Below the pieces are notes generated by a model. That model did not search any database, was not told the origin of the DNA, and worked only from the letters and a program-made list of their open reading frames with translations. DNA of 64,000 bases from positions 40,408,338-40,472,337 of the forward strand of contig NC_061867.1 of NCBI RefSeq assembly GCF_907164915.1, written 5' to 3'. Position numbers and translations under genes: made by a program. Below are positions 11,250 through 22,707 of the stretch, in pieces (positions within the stretch are counted from its first letter, which is position 1; each line of letters starts with the position of its first letter). Origin of the DNA: Impatiens glandulifera. Lineage: Eukaryota > Streptophyta > Magnoliopsida > Ericales > Balsaminaceae.

Positions 11250-13555
11250 ACAAAAGAAAAATAAACAAAATTGAGTCTCCCAAACCCTATTTGTCAAAAG
11301 GTACATGAGATCATTCGTACACGATCCCATTTAAATCCTAATTGTTGTTTGGTATACAGACCCTATTTGTTGATAGAAGCAGTATATTGTTTTTATATGA
11401 TTCCTCTAAAACCCTAATTGTAGTTAGGACCCCAAGCCTTATATGTCAATATGTACGTAAGATCGTTCGTACACAATTCCGTTTAAATCCTAATTGTTGT
11501 TAGGTATCAAAAATCCTATTTGTTGATAGGTGGGATAGATCATTTTTATATGATTTCGCTAAGAAACATAATTATAGTTAGGTACCCCAATCCCTATATG
11601 TCGATAGGTACGTGAGATCGTCATACACAATCCCGTTTAAACCCTAATTGTTGTTAGGTATCAAAAACCCTATTTTTTGATAGGTGCGATATATCGTTTT
11701 TATAAGATTCCGCTAAAAACCCTAATTGTAGTTAAGTATCTAAATCATATTTGTTGATAGGCGTGTGAGATCGTTTGTACACAATCCCGTTTCAAACCTT
11801 ATTCTAGAAATTAAGGTAGTTAAGTATCCTAAACCCCATTTAATGATAGATACGAGAAATTATTTGTACACAATTATGTTATAAGACATTTTTATTAACA
11901 AGCATAGAGATCCTTTGTAAGATGATCTGTTAATAGTCTTGTCTGTCAAGAAGAACCTAAGATCATATGTACATGATCTAGTGAAAACCATATTTGTTAA
12001 TAGATCGAGATATCGTTCATACACGACTCCATGACTAAATCCTATATTTTAATAGGTCAAGACGTCGTTCGTACACAACTATAAGATTAAATCCTATTTT
12101 TTAATAGATCAAGACGTCGTCCGTACACGACTCCGTGACTAAATCCTATTTGTTAATAGGTCGAGATGTCATTCATACTCGACTCCATGACTAAATCCTA
12201 TTTGTTAATAGGTTGAGACGTCGTTCATACACGACTCTATGACTAAATCCTATTTACTAATAGGTTGAGACGTCGTTCGTACATGATTCCGTGACTAAAT
12301 CCTATTTGTCAATAGGTTGAGACATCATTTTTATATTATTATGTTAGAAATCCTATCTATTGATAGGTGCGTTAATCGTTCGTACACAATTCCGTCGGAA
12401 AATCCTTTTTGTCAATGGGTCGAGACATCATTTGTATATGATTCCAATAGAAACCCTATTTGTTGATAAGTGCGATAATCGCTCGTACACGATTCTATTT
12501 GAAACCCTTGTTTTACAATAGGTGGAGACATCATTTGTATATGATTCTCTTAGAAATCCTATATGTTGATAGGTGTGTTAATCATTCGTACACGATTCTG
12601 TTAGGAAGCCCTATCTATCAATAGGCCGAGACATTATTTTTATATGGGTTCCATTATAAACCCTATCTATCGATAGGTATGCTAATTGTTCGTACACGAT
12701 TCCGTTTAAAAACGCTATCTATTGATAGGTCGAGACATTATTTGTATATGATTCCACTAGAAACCCTGTTGTTGATAGGTGTTCTAATCGTTTGTACATG
12801 ATTTTGTCTGAAAACCCTATTTGTCAATAGGTCGAAATATTATTTGTATATGATTCCGTTAGAAACCCTATCTGTTGATAGGTGCGCCAATCGTTCGTAC
12901 ACGATTTCGTATGAAAACCCTATTTAGAAATAAGTCAAGACATTATTTTTATATGATTCGGCTGAAATCTTATCTCTTGATGATTATCACCTCTCCCAAC
13001 ATCACTATGACCAAATATCTCAAAAGCCAAACTCTATTGTTCGAATAGCTAAGCAAACCCTATCATTTGAATAGGTTTCTCAAAACTCTCTCCCTCAATA
13101 GGTATCCGAGCTTTGTTTGTCAACAAGCACAATGATCATTTATATATGATCATGATAAAACCATATTTCTCGATAGTTCCTCAAACAAAACCCTATCACT
13201 CGATAGGTAACCGAGCTCTATCTCTTGATAAGGTACTCAAGAAAACCTTATCTCATGATAAGTATACCAATAAAATCCTTTTCTTCAATAGGTCTTTTCT
13301 TCCTAATTCACGAAACTCTATCTATTGATAGCACCACGGTAATTTATACATGATCATCATCAAGCCTCACATTTAAGTGACCTTCATAGGAAGTTTGTCT
13401 ACTCCCGCGATAAATATATTTGTGGATAGTACTAGGATCATATATATACACACACGATGCATTACTTGTTAGTAAGCCCCCATACGAAAGCTTGTTAGTT
13501 TCCTTACCAACAATCATCTGTTGATGGTCCAATGATCATATGTTTATGATCACCC
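11250..13555 (+). repeat. Dimeric hairpin minisatellite (about 60-bp units, 115-120-bp dimers)
   Basis: About forty degenerate units of the form AACCCTATTTGTTGATAGGT followed by G-rich/A spacer and TCGTTCGTACACGATTCCGTT. Between about 12.3 and 12.95 kb two unit types alternate: one with GTGCG...AATCGTTCGTACACGATT and one with CGAGACATCATTTGTATATGATT. Each unit contains two short hairpins: CCTAT-TTGTTG-ATAGG, and AATCG(T)-tract with CGATT. Units become divergent towards 13.5 kb. Open frames within it are coincidental. Confidence 0.92.
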
Positions 13556-14019
13556 TGAAAATTTTACTTGTTAGTAACCCACATGAAAAGTTTTTAAAAC
13601 TTCCATGTTCCCTTTATACTCCTTGACAAATATCCTTAGCCATTTATACAATACTAAACATGAATAATCTATTAATATTCATGCCAGAAATGAATTGATG
13701 TTTCAATACCTATGATTATCATTATTCCATGGATTTTACGAGTACTTTATTAAGTTCTATAAAATAGGATTCCCAATAGTTATCCTTGTTAGGATAATGA
13801 TCAAAGAAAGATCCATACTGCAACACTTGGAAGTACCTTGGTGAACTACTATACACATCATCACCAGGTCACTCTCATAATTAGCACGCTACAGGTTCTA
13901 TCATTTTAAACCTCCTTAGTATTAATAGGACTAGATAACCTAGTGTTAGATGTCATACTCGGATTAATGTTTTCAAAAACCATTTTGTTGTATTCAAACT
14001 CGATTCGAGAGGGACCCTC
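13556..14019. other. Non-coding junction between minisatellite and LTR B
   Basis: Unique-looking AT-rich sequence with no gene. Its right end, GATTCGAGAGGGACCCTC, abuts the LTR terminus TGTAAGCAC; on the minus strand this is where a primer-binding site would lie, but no clear match to a common plant tRNA 3' end was seen. Confidence 0.4.
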
Positions 14020-16885
14020 TGTAAGCACAAAAAAATCTATACAACAATTTATAAAATTAAAATAATTATATAATTTATTTTCAAATAAATAAAATAAAAA
14101 TAATTAACCCCAAGGCCAAAACTCAATTAAACAATTATTTAGACTAATTATTGTGATACTCAAAGCCTAATTAATTAAGTAAAATGGTGAAAATAATAAA
14201 AATAAAATTATTTAGGATAAATGTTGTACTCATTTATCTTAAAATAATTTTAGTAAAAATTATGAATTAAAATAAATAATTTAGGATGAAATAAGGTACC
14301 CATTTCATCCCCAAAGTTATTTATTTAACTCTAAAATATAGAAAAAAAATAAAAATAAACAAATTGGTAAAATATTTGTGATATTCATTTCAATATTTTA
14401 TCTATTTAAAAAAAATCAAAATTAAAGCCAAAATAGTGAAAGAAAAATCAATTTCAAACAAACTCTTAAGGTTTTAAAATAAAAATAAAACCGTAATTGG
14501 GTGTAGAAAATTTTGAAGATGAAGTTACAACCGCACCCGCATAGACCGTTGTAGCGAAAGAGCGCGCACTCATGAGGCACCGAATCAACCTACTAGACGT
14601 TAGTCCCGTTAGTAAAAAACTCCCAGACGTAATGATGCCTTGACGGATCGATGACGGAACGCCAAATGCGCATAAAATGACGTCGTTTTGGCCTCTGGTC
14701 GTCTTCCTCATCTCGACGTCGTGAAGATAAGGATGAATATCTGTCTTCGATTTCTCCACCTTAGAACTCTTCCGATAGTCAATCATGATAGCTTATTTCA
14801 AGGTTGAAATGATCACCCTGCCAAGGTATTTCTCCTACAAAAATAGGGATGATTCATCCCTATTTTGCCAAGTTTAGTCAAGAACAACCAAAACGTCATT
14901 AATGGTTTTTGGCTGATTCAGTCCACTTGAAACCTCCACCGACTCAGGAAATACTATAAATACATCCCTTGTGTCAGTCTAAAGCCAAGGATCCAATCTC
15001 CACCTTCAAATCGAAGAAAATCAGAAATCCGTCATTAAAGTTTCAAGCTTTTAAAATTTTTGAATTTTATGTTTGAGGCTTAAAGCTTGGATCTAAGCAT
15101 CCCAAAAGGTTCTCTAAGGATCAATGAGTGTTCTTCAATCCGTGGTAAGGTTTCAATCACCCACTAATTCATATTTACAGTTTGAATTTGAAATTTTTAT
15201 ATTTCAAATTACATAAGCTTGTATGCTTGTTGTTTATCGTGTTTTATGGTTGGATATTGATCCTATCATTTATGGACATTCTAGATAGGTTAGAGATAGT
15301 CAATCAACTTAAAATAGAAAAATCCAAATTTAAATTTTAAAAATAAAAAAAAGTATTTGTTGTTCTTGGGCTAATTCTCTTGAATCACAGTCCAAAAAGC
15401 ATCCCAACATGATGGTAATGATGTTGGACTACTGTTTGAATCATGTTTTATCTATCCCAATCATGTTTGATCAAAATCAAAATTTTCAAAATTTTCAAAA
15501 TTAATTGAAATTTTGAGTTCTTGATTTGATCAAAACGAACAATTAGTGTTCTTGTTTTGTTATCAATCAAGTATATGAGATATAAGGAAGTTGTTGGATA
15601 GCTCATTTCTTTTCAAAACAACTTTAAAATCAAAAAATTAAAATTTTGATCACAAACTATTTTGAATGATTTGATCATCATCCAAGTTGATCGATACCTT
15701 GAGATGATGATCAACATGTTCCTGGGAGCTTTGTGAAACTACCAAACCTTTGGATCAAAAAATTCAAGCTAAAATTTTTTTTTTAAAAAATGAACTTTGG
15801 CGTTCTTGAGGATCGAGGCTTGTTAGCCTAAGACCAAGAGATCCGAACCGGAACGAGACCTAGGACCGAGAAATCCAATCGAGGATTTCCCAAGCCGGCC
15901 TTGGGTAAGCCTGACAAGCGCACGGGCTAAGGCAACCCACTCCTTAACCATTTAATAAAAAAATTGATTTTTGTTAAATTTATTAAATTTTTAAAATAAT
16001 AAGGTGTATATTAGTGGTTGAAGTAGAAAATAATTTATTTGGTTATGGGTTCAATTCTCACCAAAAATAATTTTTCTTAACTATTTTTTAAAACTAAAAT
16101 TAGGGCATCAAATTTATTTTCCACGTTTTTCTACATAGGGATGGGGAAGCCCAATTCTTGGGGCAGCCTAATTTTCAGGGTCGACACTGCCCAAAGTTAA
16201 CCCAGGACCGATGAGTTTATACATCCAGACCGATAATCTCAGCTAAGGACCGAGAGTCATTAGCACCTAGATCGAGGGACTTCGACACCGACTGAAGATC
16301 TAGAGCCTCGACCCAGAACGAGGATTTTTAGTCCCTAACTCACAAAAATGAACCCAAGACTTAGGACACTGGTCCTAAGTCATGTTTGGTTCCACTTTTC
16401 AAAATCAGAAATTATTTTTGTAATTTTGGGACTTCAAATCATTTTCTTGAAATCCCAGAAAATTAAAAAAAAAATTAAAATAATTTTGAAATATTTCTAC
16501 AAAGATATTTCGATAAAGGCTCGTTTGAGATTTATGTTTAAACCCTATTGCCTTTTAAAATGACTGATGTTCTTACGGTATTTCCCCTAAATTAATGGCA
16601 TCAACAACATGTACCAGCATGATACAACCGATTTTCAAAAGCCAACTTTATAAGTAAAACTATTTTTAAAACGAGTACAGAGGATGATGCGCGAAAACCC
16701 TTTCCTGAGTATCATCAAACTACAAACTAAAAGAAACTCTGGCCAATACGTTTGTATATGTATGCCAACTTTTATTAATTTTCAAATATTAATTGGCGGC
16801 TAAATTTCAAAATACATAATATTTTAAATTAAATATCTTTAATTAATTTAAACTCAAAGATTTCTATGAAATCAAATTGTGACTT

Positions 16886-18461
16886 TGATAGGATCGCTGT
16901 AGCCAATAAAGACTAGGGTCTGGCTATTGATAACAACTTATGACAAACGATTCGATTTTAAATATGTTAGAAGTTAAAATTTATTTTTATTCTTCACAAA
17001 TCCTTTGAACTCTTAAAACGATTTCAAGTGCGGAAGTATTCGTTGGATTTGAAGTTTTAAACCAATGAGAGATGAAAGACAAAAAGTAAAGAACACAGGG
17101 AGTTGTTTATGGATGTTCAGAACAAACCCTCCTACGTCACCCCTTCTTCCACAATTGGAAGGATTTCACTAAATTCTTTGAATAAAATATAGTTTACTGA
17201 GCTAGCTAACAATCTGTTGAACAGAACAACCTCTATTCAAATTACAATATTATCAACTATATTCTCACAGCTAGATAGTAGTTTGATTCTTTCTATCTTG
17301 AGCTTGAATGATATAAGAAATCTGTAAGTGCAAGAGTAAGCTTATAAGATTGGCAATTGGTTGATTGAGAGGTTCGTCCATTTTCCTTGAGCATTTATTT
17401 GTAGTAAAAGGACACCAACGGTCGAATCTTCTTCATGGACACGTGGCAAGCATCCATTGGAAGACCTCCCATAATACAAGAGTACAATAGACTCTGAGCA
17501 AATAGATTGTGGTCGTACCGAACTGATAGTGCGCCGAATATCCTCTCTGATATTGTCTTGTAATGGACAAACCGTTGCAAGGACATTTACGTACGTGGCG
17601 TTCGTTCATTGGATACAATTAGCTAGCTTGTTAAATTGCACAAGAGTGAGTGGAGTAGAGTAGCAGACATCTAGTAGATCGTGGGTAGACGTATGCTAAC
17701 TTCAGATGGCTGCTGAAGCGAAGCATTAGACGTGCTCCATTAGACTGCCAAGTCTAAGGGAGTTAGACGTCAATGTCTAATTGCGCGTTCCATTAGACCG
17801 AAATTCTAATGAAGTTAGACTGCGACGTTTAACTATGCATCCCTTCAGACTTGTCTTAAAGAGTTAGACGTCAACGTCTAACTTTGCATCCCATTAGAAT
17901 ACCACATCTATTGGAGTTCGACTTCAACGTCTAACTACGTATCTGTTAGACTGCAACGTCTAACTACGCATCCCTTCAGACTTGTCTGAAGGAGTTAGAT
18001 ATTAACGTCTAACTTTGCATCCCATTAGACTACCACGTCTAATGGAGTTAGACTTCAACATCTAACTATGTATCTGTTAAACTGCAATGTCTAACTACGC
18101 ATCCCTTCAGACTTGTCTGAAGGAGTTAGACGTCAACGTCTAACTTCGCATCCCATTAGACTACCACGTCTAATGGAGTTAGACTTCAACGTCTAACTAC
18201 GTATCTGTTAGACTGCAACATCTAACTACGCATCTATTAGACTACAACGTCTAACTTCGCAACTTGTATATTTAGCCTTCTTAGACCACATCTAATTCAA
18301 CTTAGTCTTATGCACCTACACAAAACAAATAGATAAACTTAGCTTCATTCTTAACTAAGTTTTAATCACAATTAAGTTTTAATCACATATCATCAAAATA
18401 AAGTTTGCATAGAATACGCTTATTCTCTTAATTATTTTATTCAAAATAATTTGAACCAACA
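16886..18461 (-). mobile_element. Solo LTR of the hairpin-array copia family, nested in LTR B
   Basis: On the minus strand it starts TGTTGGTTCAAATTATTTTG and ends with GCGATCCTATCA. Flanks are GACTT (16881-16885) and GATTT (18462-18466), a 5-bp TSD with one mismatch. It carries the family landmarks TGACGTAGGAGGG...GAACATCCATAAAC, a G-box CACGTG at 17440-17445, and a 0.57-kb U3 array (17722-18292). No internal domain remains, so it arose by LTR-LTR recombination. Confidence 0.88.
17722..18292 (-). repeat. U3 hairpin array of the nested solo LTR
   Basis: Units such as GTTAGACGTCAACGTCTAAC, CATTAGACTACCACGTCTAATGG and CCTTCAGACTTGTCTGAAGG repeat with a super-period of about 130 bp (CATCCCTTCAGACTTG at about 17840, 17969 and 18099). 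Same inverted-motif logic as 3529-4792, but loops and spacers differ. Confidence 0.9.
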
Positions 18462-19190
18462 GATTTGATTACCGTAAATCCCTAAATTATTTTAAATTGA
18501 ACCCCGAAATTAATAATCTTTAATTAATTTCAAAAGCTATAAGGAATCATTTAAAAAATTTTGAAATAATATTTTATTTTAAAATAAAATTCATGACACG
18601 CAAACCGATGTTGAAATTATTAAACCTCAAGTTTTTCGGCGAAACTCGATACAAAGGGTTTTTCCAAGGTTTACAGTAATCTATTTTCTCACAGGTAATG
18701 GTACCCTAGTTTGGGGAGTTACAGGTGGTATCAAAACAACGTAATAAATATGAACTCTTTGTAAGAGTGATATTAATAGACTACATATACACTCACGAGT
18801 CCTTTTGAGTTTGAGGGTATTACACGTGGTATTAGACTCAATCCGGTGGTAGGAAAAAGTATCATGGGGAGCACCTCTTAAATCCCTTTAAATAAAGATC
18901 CAAATGAGTCACTTCTAGAGCTCTAAATCGGGGAGTCTAGGATTACGAATAGGATTGCGACGAGTACGTTGCGTGAATAAGTTAGGAGATTGTGATATCC
19001 GATATTGGAACAATAAATATGAACTCCTTATAAAAGTGAGTCTAATAGACTATTGTTACCTTATGGGTACCTTTTGAGTATGGATTGTAGTGCCCTAGTA
19101 GTTTGCTCGAGTGTATTTATAGTCTATTTCCTCACGGATAACGGGACTCAATTTCACGAAATTACAAAATATAAAATCTTTATAAGAGTG

Positions 19191-20397
19191 TGATAGGATC
19201 GGTACTAGCAATAGAGACTAGAGTTTGACTATTGTTAAAAACTTATGATAAACGATTCGATAGTAATCCTGTGAAGGATTAATATCTGTGTATATTCTTC
19301 ACAAATCCTTCGAACTTTTGAAACAGTTTCAAGTGCGGAAGTGTTCGTCAGATTTGAAGCTTTGAATCAATGGAAGATGAATGACATAAAGTAAATAACA
19401 TAGGGAGTTGTTTATGGATATTCGGAGAAAACCCTCCTACGTCACCATTTCTTCCACAGCCGGAAGGATATCCACTAAATACTCTTAATCGAATACAACT
19501 CACTTATTTAGTTAACTCTCTGTTGAAAAAAATAACATTTGTTGAACTTACAACACTGAAGTTTTCTCACAGAAAAGACAGTATGTAATTACAAAGTATT
19601 CACAGCTAGATGGTAAGTGAGATGTTTGATTACGGAAACATTCTTGAATAGAAAATGAGTGAAGCTCCTCCTCAACTGTTATCATTTGGCATCCATATAT
19701 ACTTGAAATACACCAACGGTCGAATCCTCCTTTTGGACATGTGTCCTCTTTTCGTTAGATGTACTATCCATGAGGACAAGGTAGTACAGTAGGAAAATAT
19801 TCTTGAGATCGTGGTAGTACAATGAAGTACAAGCAATTTGAATTATGGCGAACGTGGTGGTTGTTCATTTATTGAGCTATGATACCAGTTGTCTAGAGGA
19901 CCATCTGTTTTGCTTAGACACCATCTGCTCATTTGAGACGTCTATCTGTTCATCTTGGTCGTCCATCTTCTTAGACGCCCATCTACTTGAGTTAGACTAC
20001 CACGTCTAACTTTGCATCTCATTAGACTACAATGTCTAATGGAGTTAGACTAGCACGTCTATCTACGCATTCCATTAGACTACCACACGTCTAATGGAGT
20101 TAGACTTAGCAAGTCTAACTACGTGCGTTGACTTTGAGATGTGCTTGCAAATTAATAAAACTTTCATTATTAATTCTGTGCCTAGTAAGATTTGATCCTA
20201 GATCACACGTGTAACAAGCTGATGTACTTACCACTACACCACATACGATGTTGATATATAAATATATATTTATATATTTGATATGACTAACAGTTATTGA
20301 ACTTAGTTTTATCCATTTATTATCAAAAACCATTTCATTAGTCATTAAAATCAAGTATGTTAAATTATTTTAAATCCATTAAAAACTTAACCCAACA
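19191..20397 (-). mobile_element. 3' LTR of the nested gag-only copia derivative
   Basis: On the minus strand the LTR runs from TGTTGGGTTAAGTTTTTAATG (20397) to CCGATCCTATCA (19191). It aligns with 22708-23764. It includes a short hairpin array (about 19960-20125), a tRNA-Asp-like segment (20180-20247), and the family block TTCCGGCTGTGGAAGAAATG...GACGTAGGAGGG. A polypurine tract (AAAAAAGGAGAAAT on the minus strand) sits immediately outside at 20398-20411, identifying this as the 3' LTR. The left target duplicate is GAGTG (19186-19190). Confidence 0.85.
20180..20247 (-). repeat. tRNA-Asp-like segment inside the 3' LTR
   Basis: Minus strand GTGGTGTAGTGGTAAGTACATC resembles the A-box/D-arm of plant tRNA-Asp; the B-box equivalent is decayed (GATCTAGGATCAAATC). 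The better-preserved sister in the 5' LTR (23545-23614) supports the identification. Confidence 0.5.
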
Positions 20398-20760
20398 ATT
20401 TCTCCTTTTTTGATTATTTAAGCTAAATTATCAAAATCAGTTGAGTTCATGATTCAATAATTTCTAAAATTTTAACCCCAAAATTTCTCTCTTTTTGATT
20501 ATTTAAGCTAAATTATCAAAATCAGATAAGTTCATGATTTAAATTCAACAATCTCTAAAATCATAACCTAATAATTTCTCCCTTTTTGATTATTTAAGCT
20601 AAATTATTAAAACCAGTTGAGTTCATGATTTAAACATAATTCAACAATTTCTCAAATCTTAACCCATCAATTTCTCCTTTTTTGATTATTTAAACTAAAT
20701 TATCAAAATAGGTAAACTCATAACATAATAATAATTTAGACATTATCATAATCTAACAAT
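20398..20760 (-). repeat. Four tandem copies of the PPT / LTR-start junction
   Basis: Units of about 85-93 bp begin (plus strand) ATTTCTCC(T/C)TTTTTGATTATTTAAGC at about 20398, 20484, 20575 and 20668; each is preceded by AACCCAACA or a variant. Read on the minus strand, each unit ends in a polypurine tract followed by TGTTGGGTT-like sequence, i.e. the start of the LTR. One further unit lies at 23765-23856 just outside the homologous LTR start of the 5' LTR. Confidence 0.75.
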
Positions 20761-22660
20761 TCTAAAATATTTCTAAGGTAAGAAAACTTAGACTCGGGAA
20801 GTGGCTTTGTGAAGATTTTAGCCACTTCAGGCTATTAAATGTCATATGCTATGTCCAAGCAGTTGGTTGTCCAGATGTCGTTTGACTCTTCCAAGTTGCT
20901 TTCCTAGTTTACCTGCATTCAAAGACAATAAATTTGGTTCCCAATTTTCTTTGGGGTCCATGGCTTATTAGTCCCTTGGGAATCCATACTTTGATTATTT
21001 TTATGGATTTCCCATGTTGTATTGTGATTAGTGCATATGATTTAGGCTTAACAGACGTCTTCCTTCTAGCAGCTGATCCATTAACCTTAGTGGATAATTT
21101 TTGCTTAAAATTTCTTGACTTCTTGTCAGGTTTTTTTGTTTCCTAGACTTGCTGGGTGCTTTCTTCCTAGGTTTCATCCAGCTAACAGTTGGCGGAATAT
21201 AAATAATATGATCCTTTAAGGTTAGATCCTCACAGCTTGGATCAGTTCCTTTATCAGTTAAACTACCCTTGACAAAGCTTATAGCCTTAAGCTTGTCTTC
21301 CAATGGGTTTAACTTCTTAGATGACTGATCTGGGATAGCATTGTTAAATCCTAAACCAGATTTGCATCCAGCAGGCCTCAACACACTTATCTGTTGTCTG
21401 ACTGCATCTTCAGACTTCGTCTAGGAACTGACCACATATGTCAAATGTTGGTTTTCCGAAAATAGAGTTTGAACATTTTCCTTGAGCTTCTCATTCTCAG
21501 ATGAGATCTCAACCATTTTGTATTCAAAAACTTCAGAATCATTATTTTGAGATGAAGAAGAGCTGTCAGATTTATTTTTCAAATTTAGTTCATCAAAAGA
21601 GTCTGACAGTTTCTTGTACTCAATGAACATGTCATTGAGTGCAGTAGTTAACTCATCTCTTGAGAATTCTTTAGGGGAGAAATCAAATACCTTAGAGTCA
21701 ACTTCTTCTTCTGACATGAAGCAAGTGACCTCTTCATCATCACTATCGTTGGATGATGAATCATCTGAGTTGATGTCGGCCCACTTGGATTTGCTTTCAG
21801 CCGCCATGAGAGTCTTCAGCTCTTTTTTGTTCTTCTTCTCATCTTTCTTTTTCTCATCTCGCTTTGGCTTGCTTCTTTCCGCCTTGAAGTATTTCTTCTT
21901 CATTAATTTGCAGATTTTCTTCATGAAAAGAGCCATGGAATCGCTACTAGTCTTCTTAGTAGCTGCCTTCACAAGACTGGCAAAAGATGGCTCTTCAGCG
22001 GTCAGCAATGTCATTGTGGCGATTGTAAATGTGGAATGCTCCTCTTCATTCCTAGAGTTATCTCAAACTCGTAGGCCTTCAAATCGGCTAGCAAGTCAAA
22101 GAGCTCCATCTTGTTGAGGTCTTTAGACTCCCTCATCGCCATCGTCTTAATATCTCACTCTCTGGGAAGAGCACGCATGACTTTGATCGCAACCTCTCTA
22201 TTGTTGTAAGTCTTACCCAGAGTGGATAGAAAAGTGATAACCTTACGTTACCTTTCATCGAACTCAGTCATCGTCTCTCCAAGACGCATCTTGAAGTTAT
22301 CGAATTGTTGTGTGGTAACCATGAGTCTATTTTCTTGTGTTTGTTCGTTGCCCTCACACAGTTCAGTCAGCTTCTCCCACATATCTTTGGTAGTGGGGCA
22401 TGTGATGAACTTTTTGAACATGTTGTCATCCAATGTCTTGTGGATGATATCTTTTTCTATGTTGTCGAGGTTGTTCTTTCTCTTATCTTCACTGGTTCAC
22501 TCAGATCTAGCGTTCTCAATCTTTATCGAACCTTCGGTGATGACAAACCACATGTCATCATCTATGGCAGCTAGATGAGCATGAACTCTCTCCTTCCACA
22601 CGACATAATTCTCTTTCAAAAACATGGGAACATTGGTTGTAGAGGCCATCGACATGATTC
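20761..22660 (-). pseudogene. Internal region of the nested copia: decayed gag fused to the RNase H tail
   Basis: Read on the minus strand from about 22655: a gag of the UBN2/copia type (MFKKFITCPTTKDMWEKL, then FDNFKMRLGETMTEFDER), a 197-codon uninterrupted stretch at 22014-21421 with a lysine-rich then acidic, serine-rich segment, then RPAGCKSGLGF (21384-21028) and WIPKG motifs of the gag-protease junction. The zinc knuckle is lost: only YFKAERSKPKRDE remains where the 46-48 kb sister has CDKLDHFKADCRKPKRD. At 20860-20770 the frame jumps to PEVAKIFTKPLPESKFSYLR, the C-terminus of a copia RNase H. Protease, integrase and reverse transcriptase are deleted. Stops and shifts occur before 22014. 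It was probably mobilised in trans. Confidence 0.8.
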
Positions 22661-22694
22661 AGACTCTTTTGGTGCTTGAGAATAGAAAACGAGG

Positions 22695-22707
22695 CTCTAA
22701 TACCACT
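22695..22707 (-). promoter_or_regulatory. Primer-binding site of the nested copia
   Basis: Minus strand AGTGGTATTAGAGCC directly follows the LTR end CCAATCTTATCA. It matches the classic plant copia PBS TGGTATCAGAGC (initiator tRNA-Met complement) apart from one transition. Confidence 0.8.

Larger units (their letters stand above)
14020..18675 (-). mobile_element. Large LTR (copy B), opposite orientation, split by a solo LTR
   Basis: Reverse-complement partner of 5950-8922: on the minus strand it starts TGTAAACCTTGGAAAAACCC (from 18675) and ends GTGCTTACA (14020). Without the inserted 16886-18461 segment and TSD it is about 3.07 kb. It includes the minisatellite with GGACCGAGA at 15820-16320. 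Right of 18675 the sequence continues as a TRIM LTR fragment, so the element inserted into the TRIM array. The 106-codon frame at 14466-14786 (-) has no recognisable domain and lies inside LTR sequence shared with the other copies. Confidence 0.72.

Noticed and set aside
11250..13555. Second CRISPR-like array of hairpin repeats
   Set aside because: Units and spacers both repeat with dimeric periodicity; this is a minisatellite.
14466..14786. 106-codon open frame on the minus strand
   Set aside because: Lies in LTR B sequence shared with copies A and C, where the frame is not kept; no domain.
21614..22117. 167-codon plus-strand frame
   Set aside because: Antisense shadow of the copia gag, which has recognisable domains on the minus strand.
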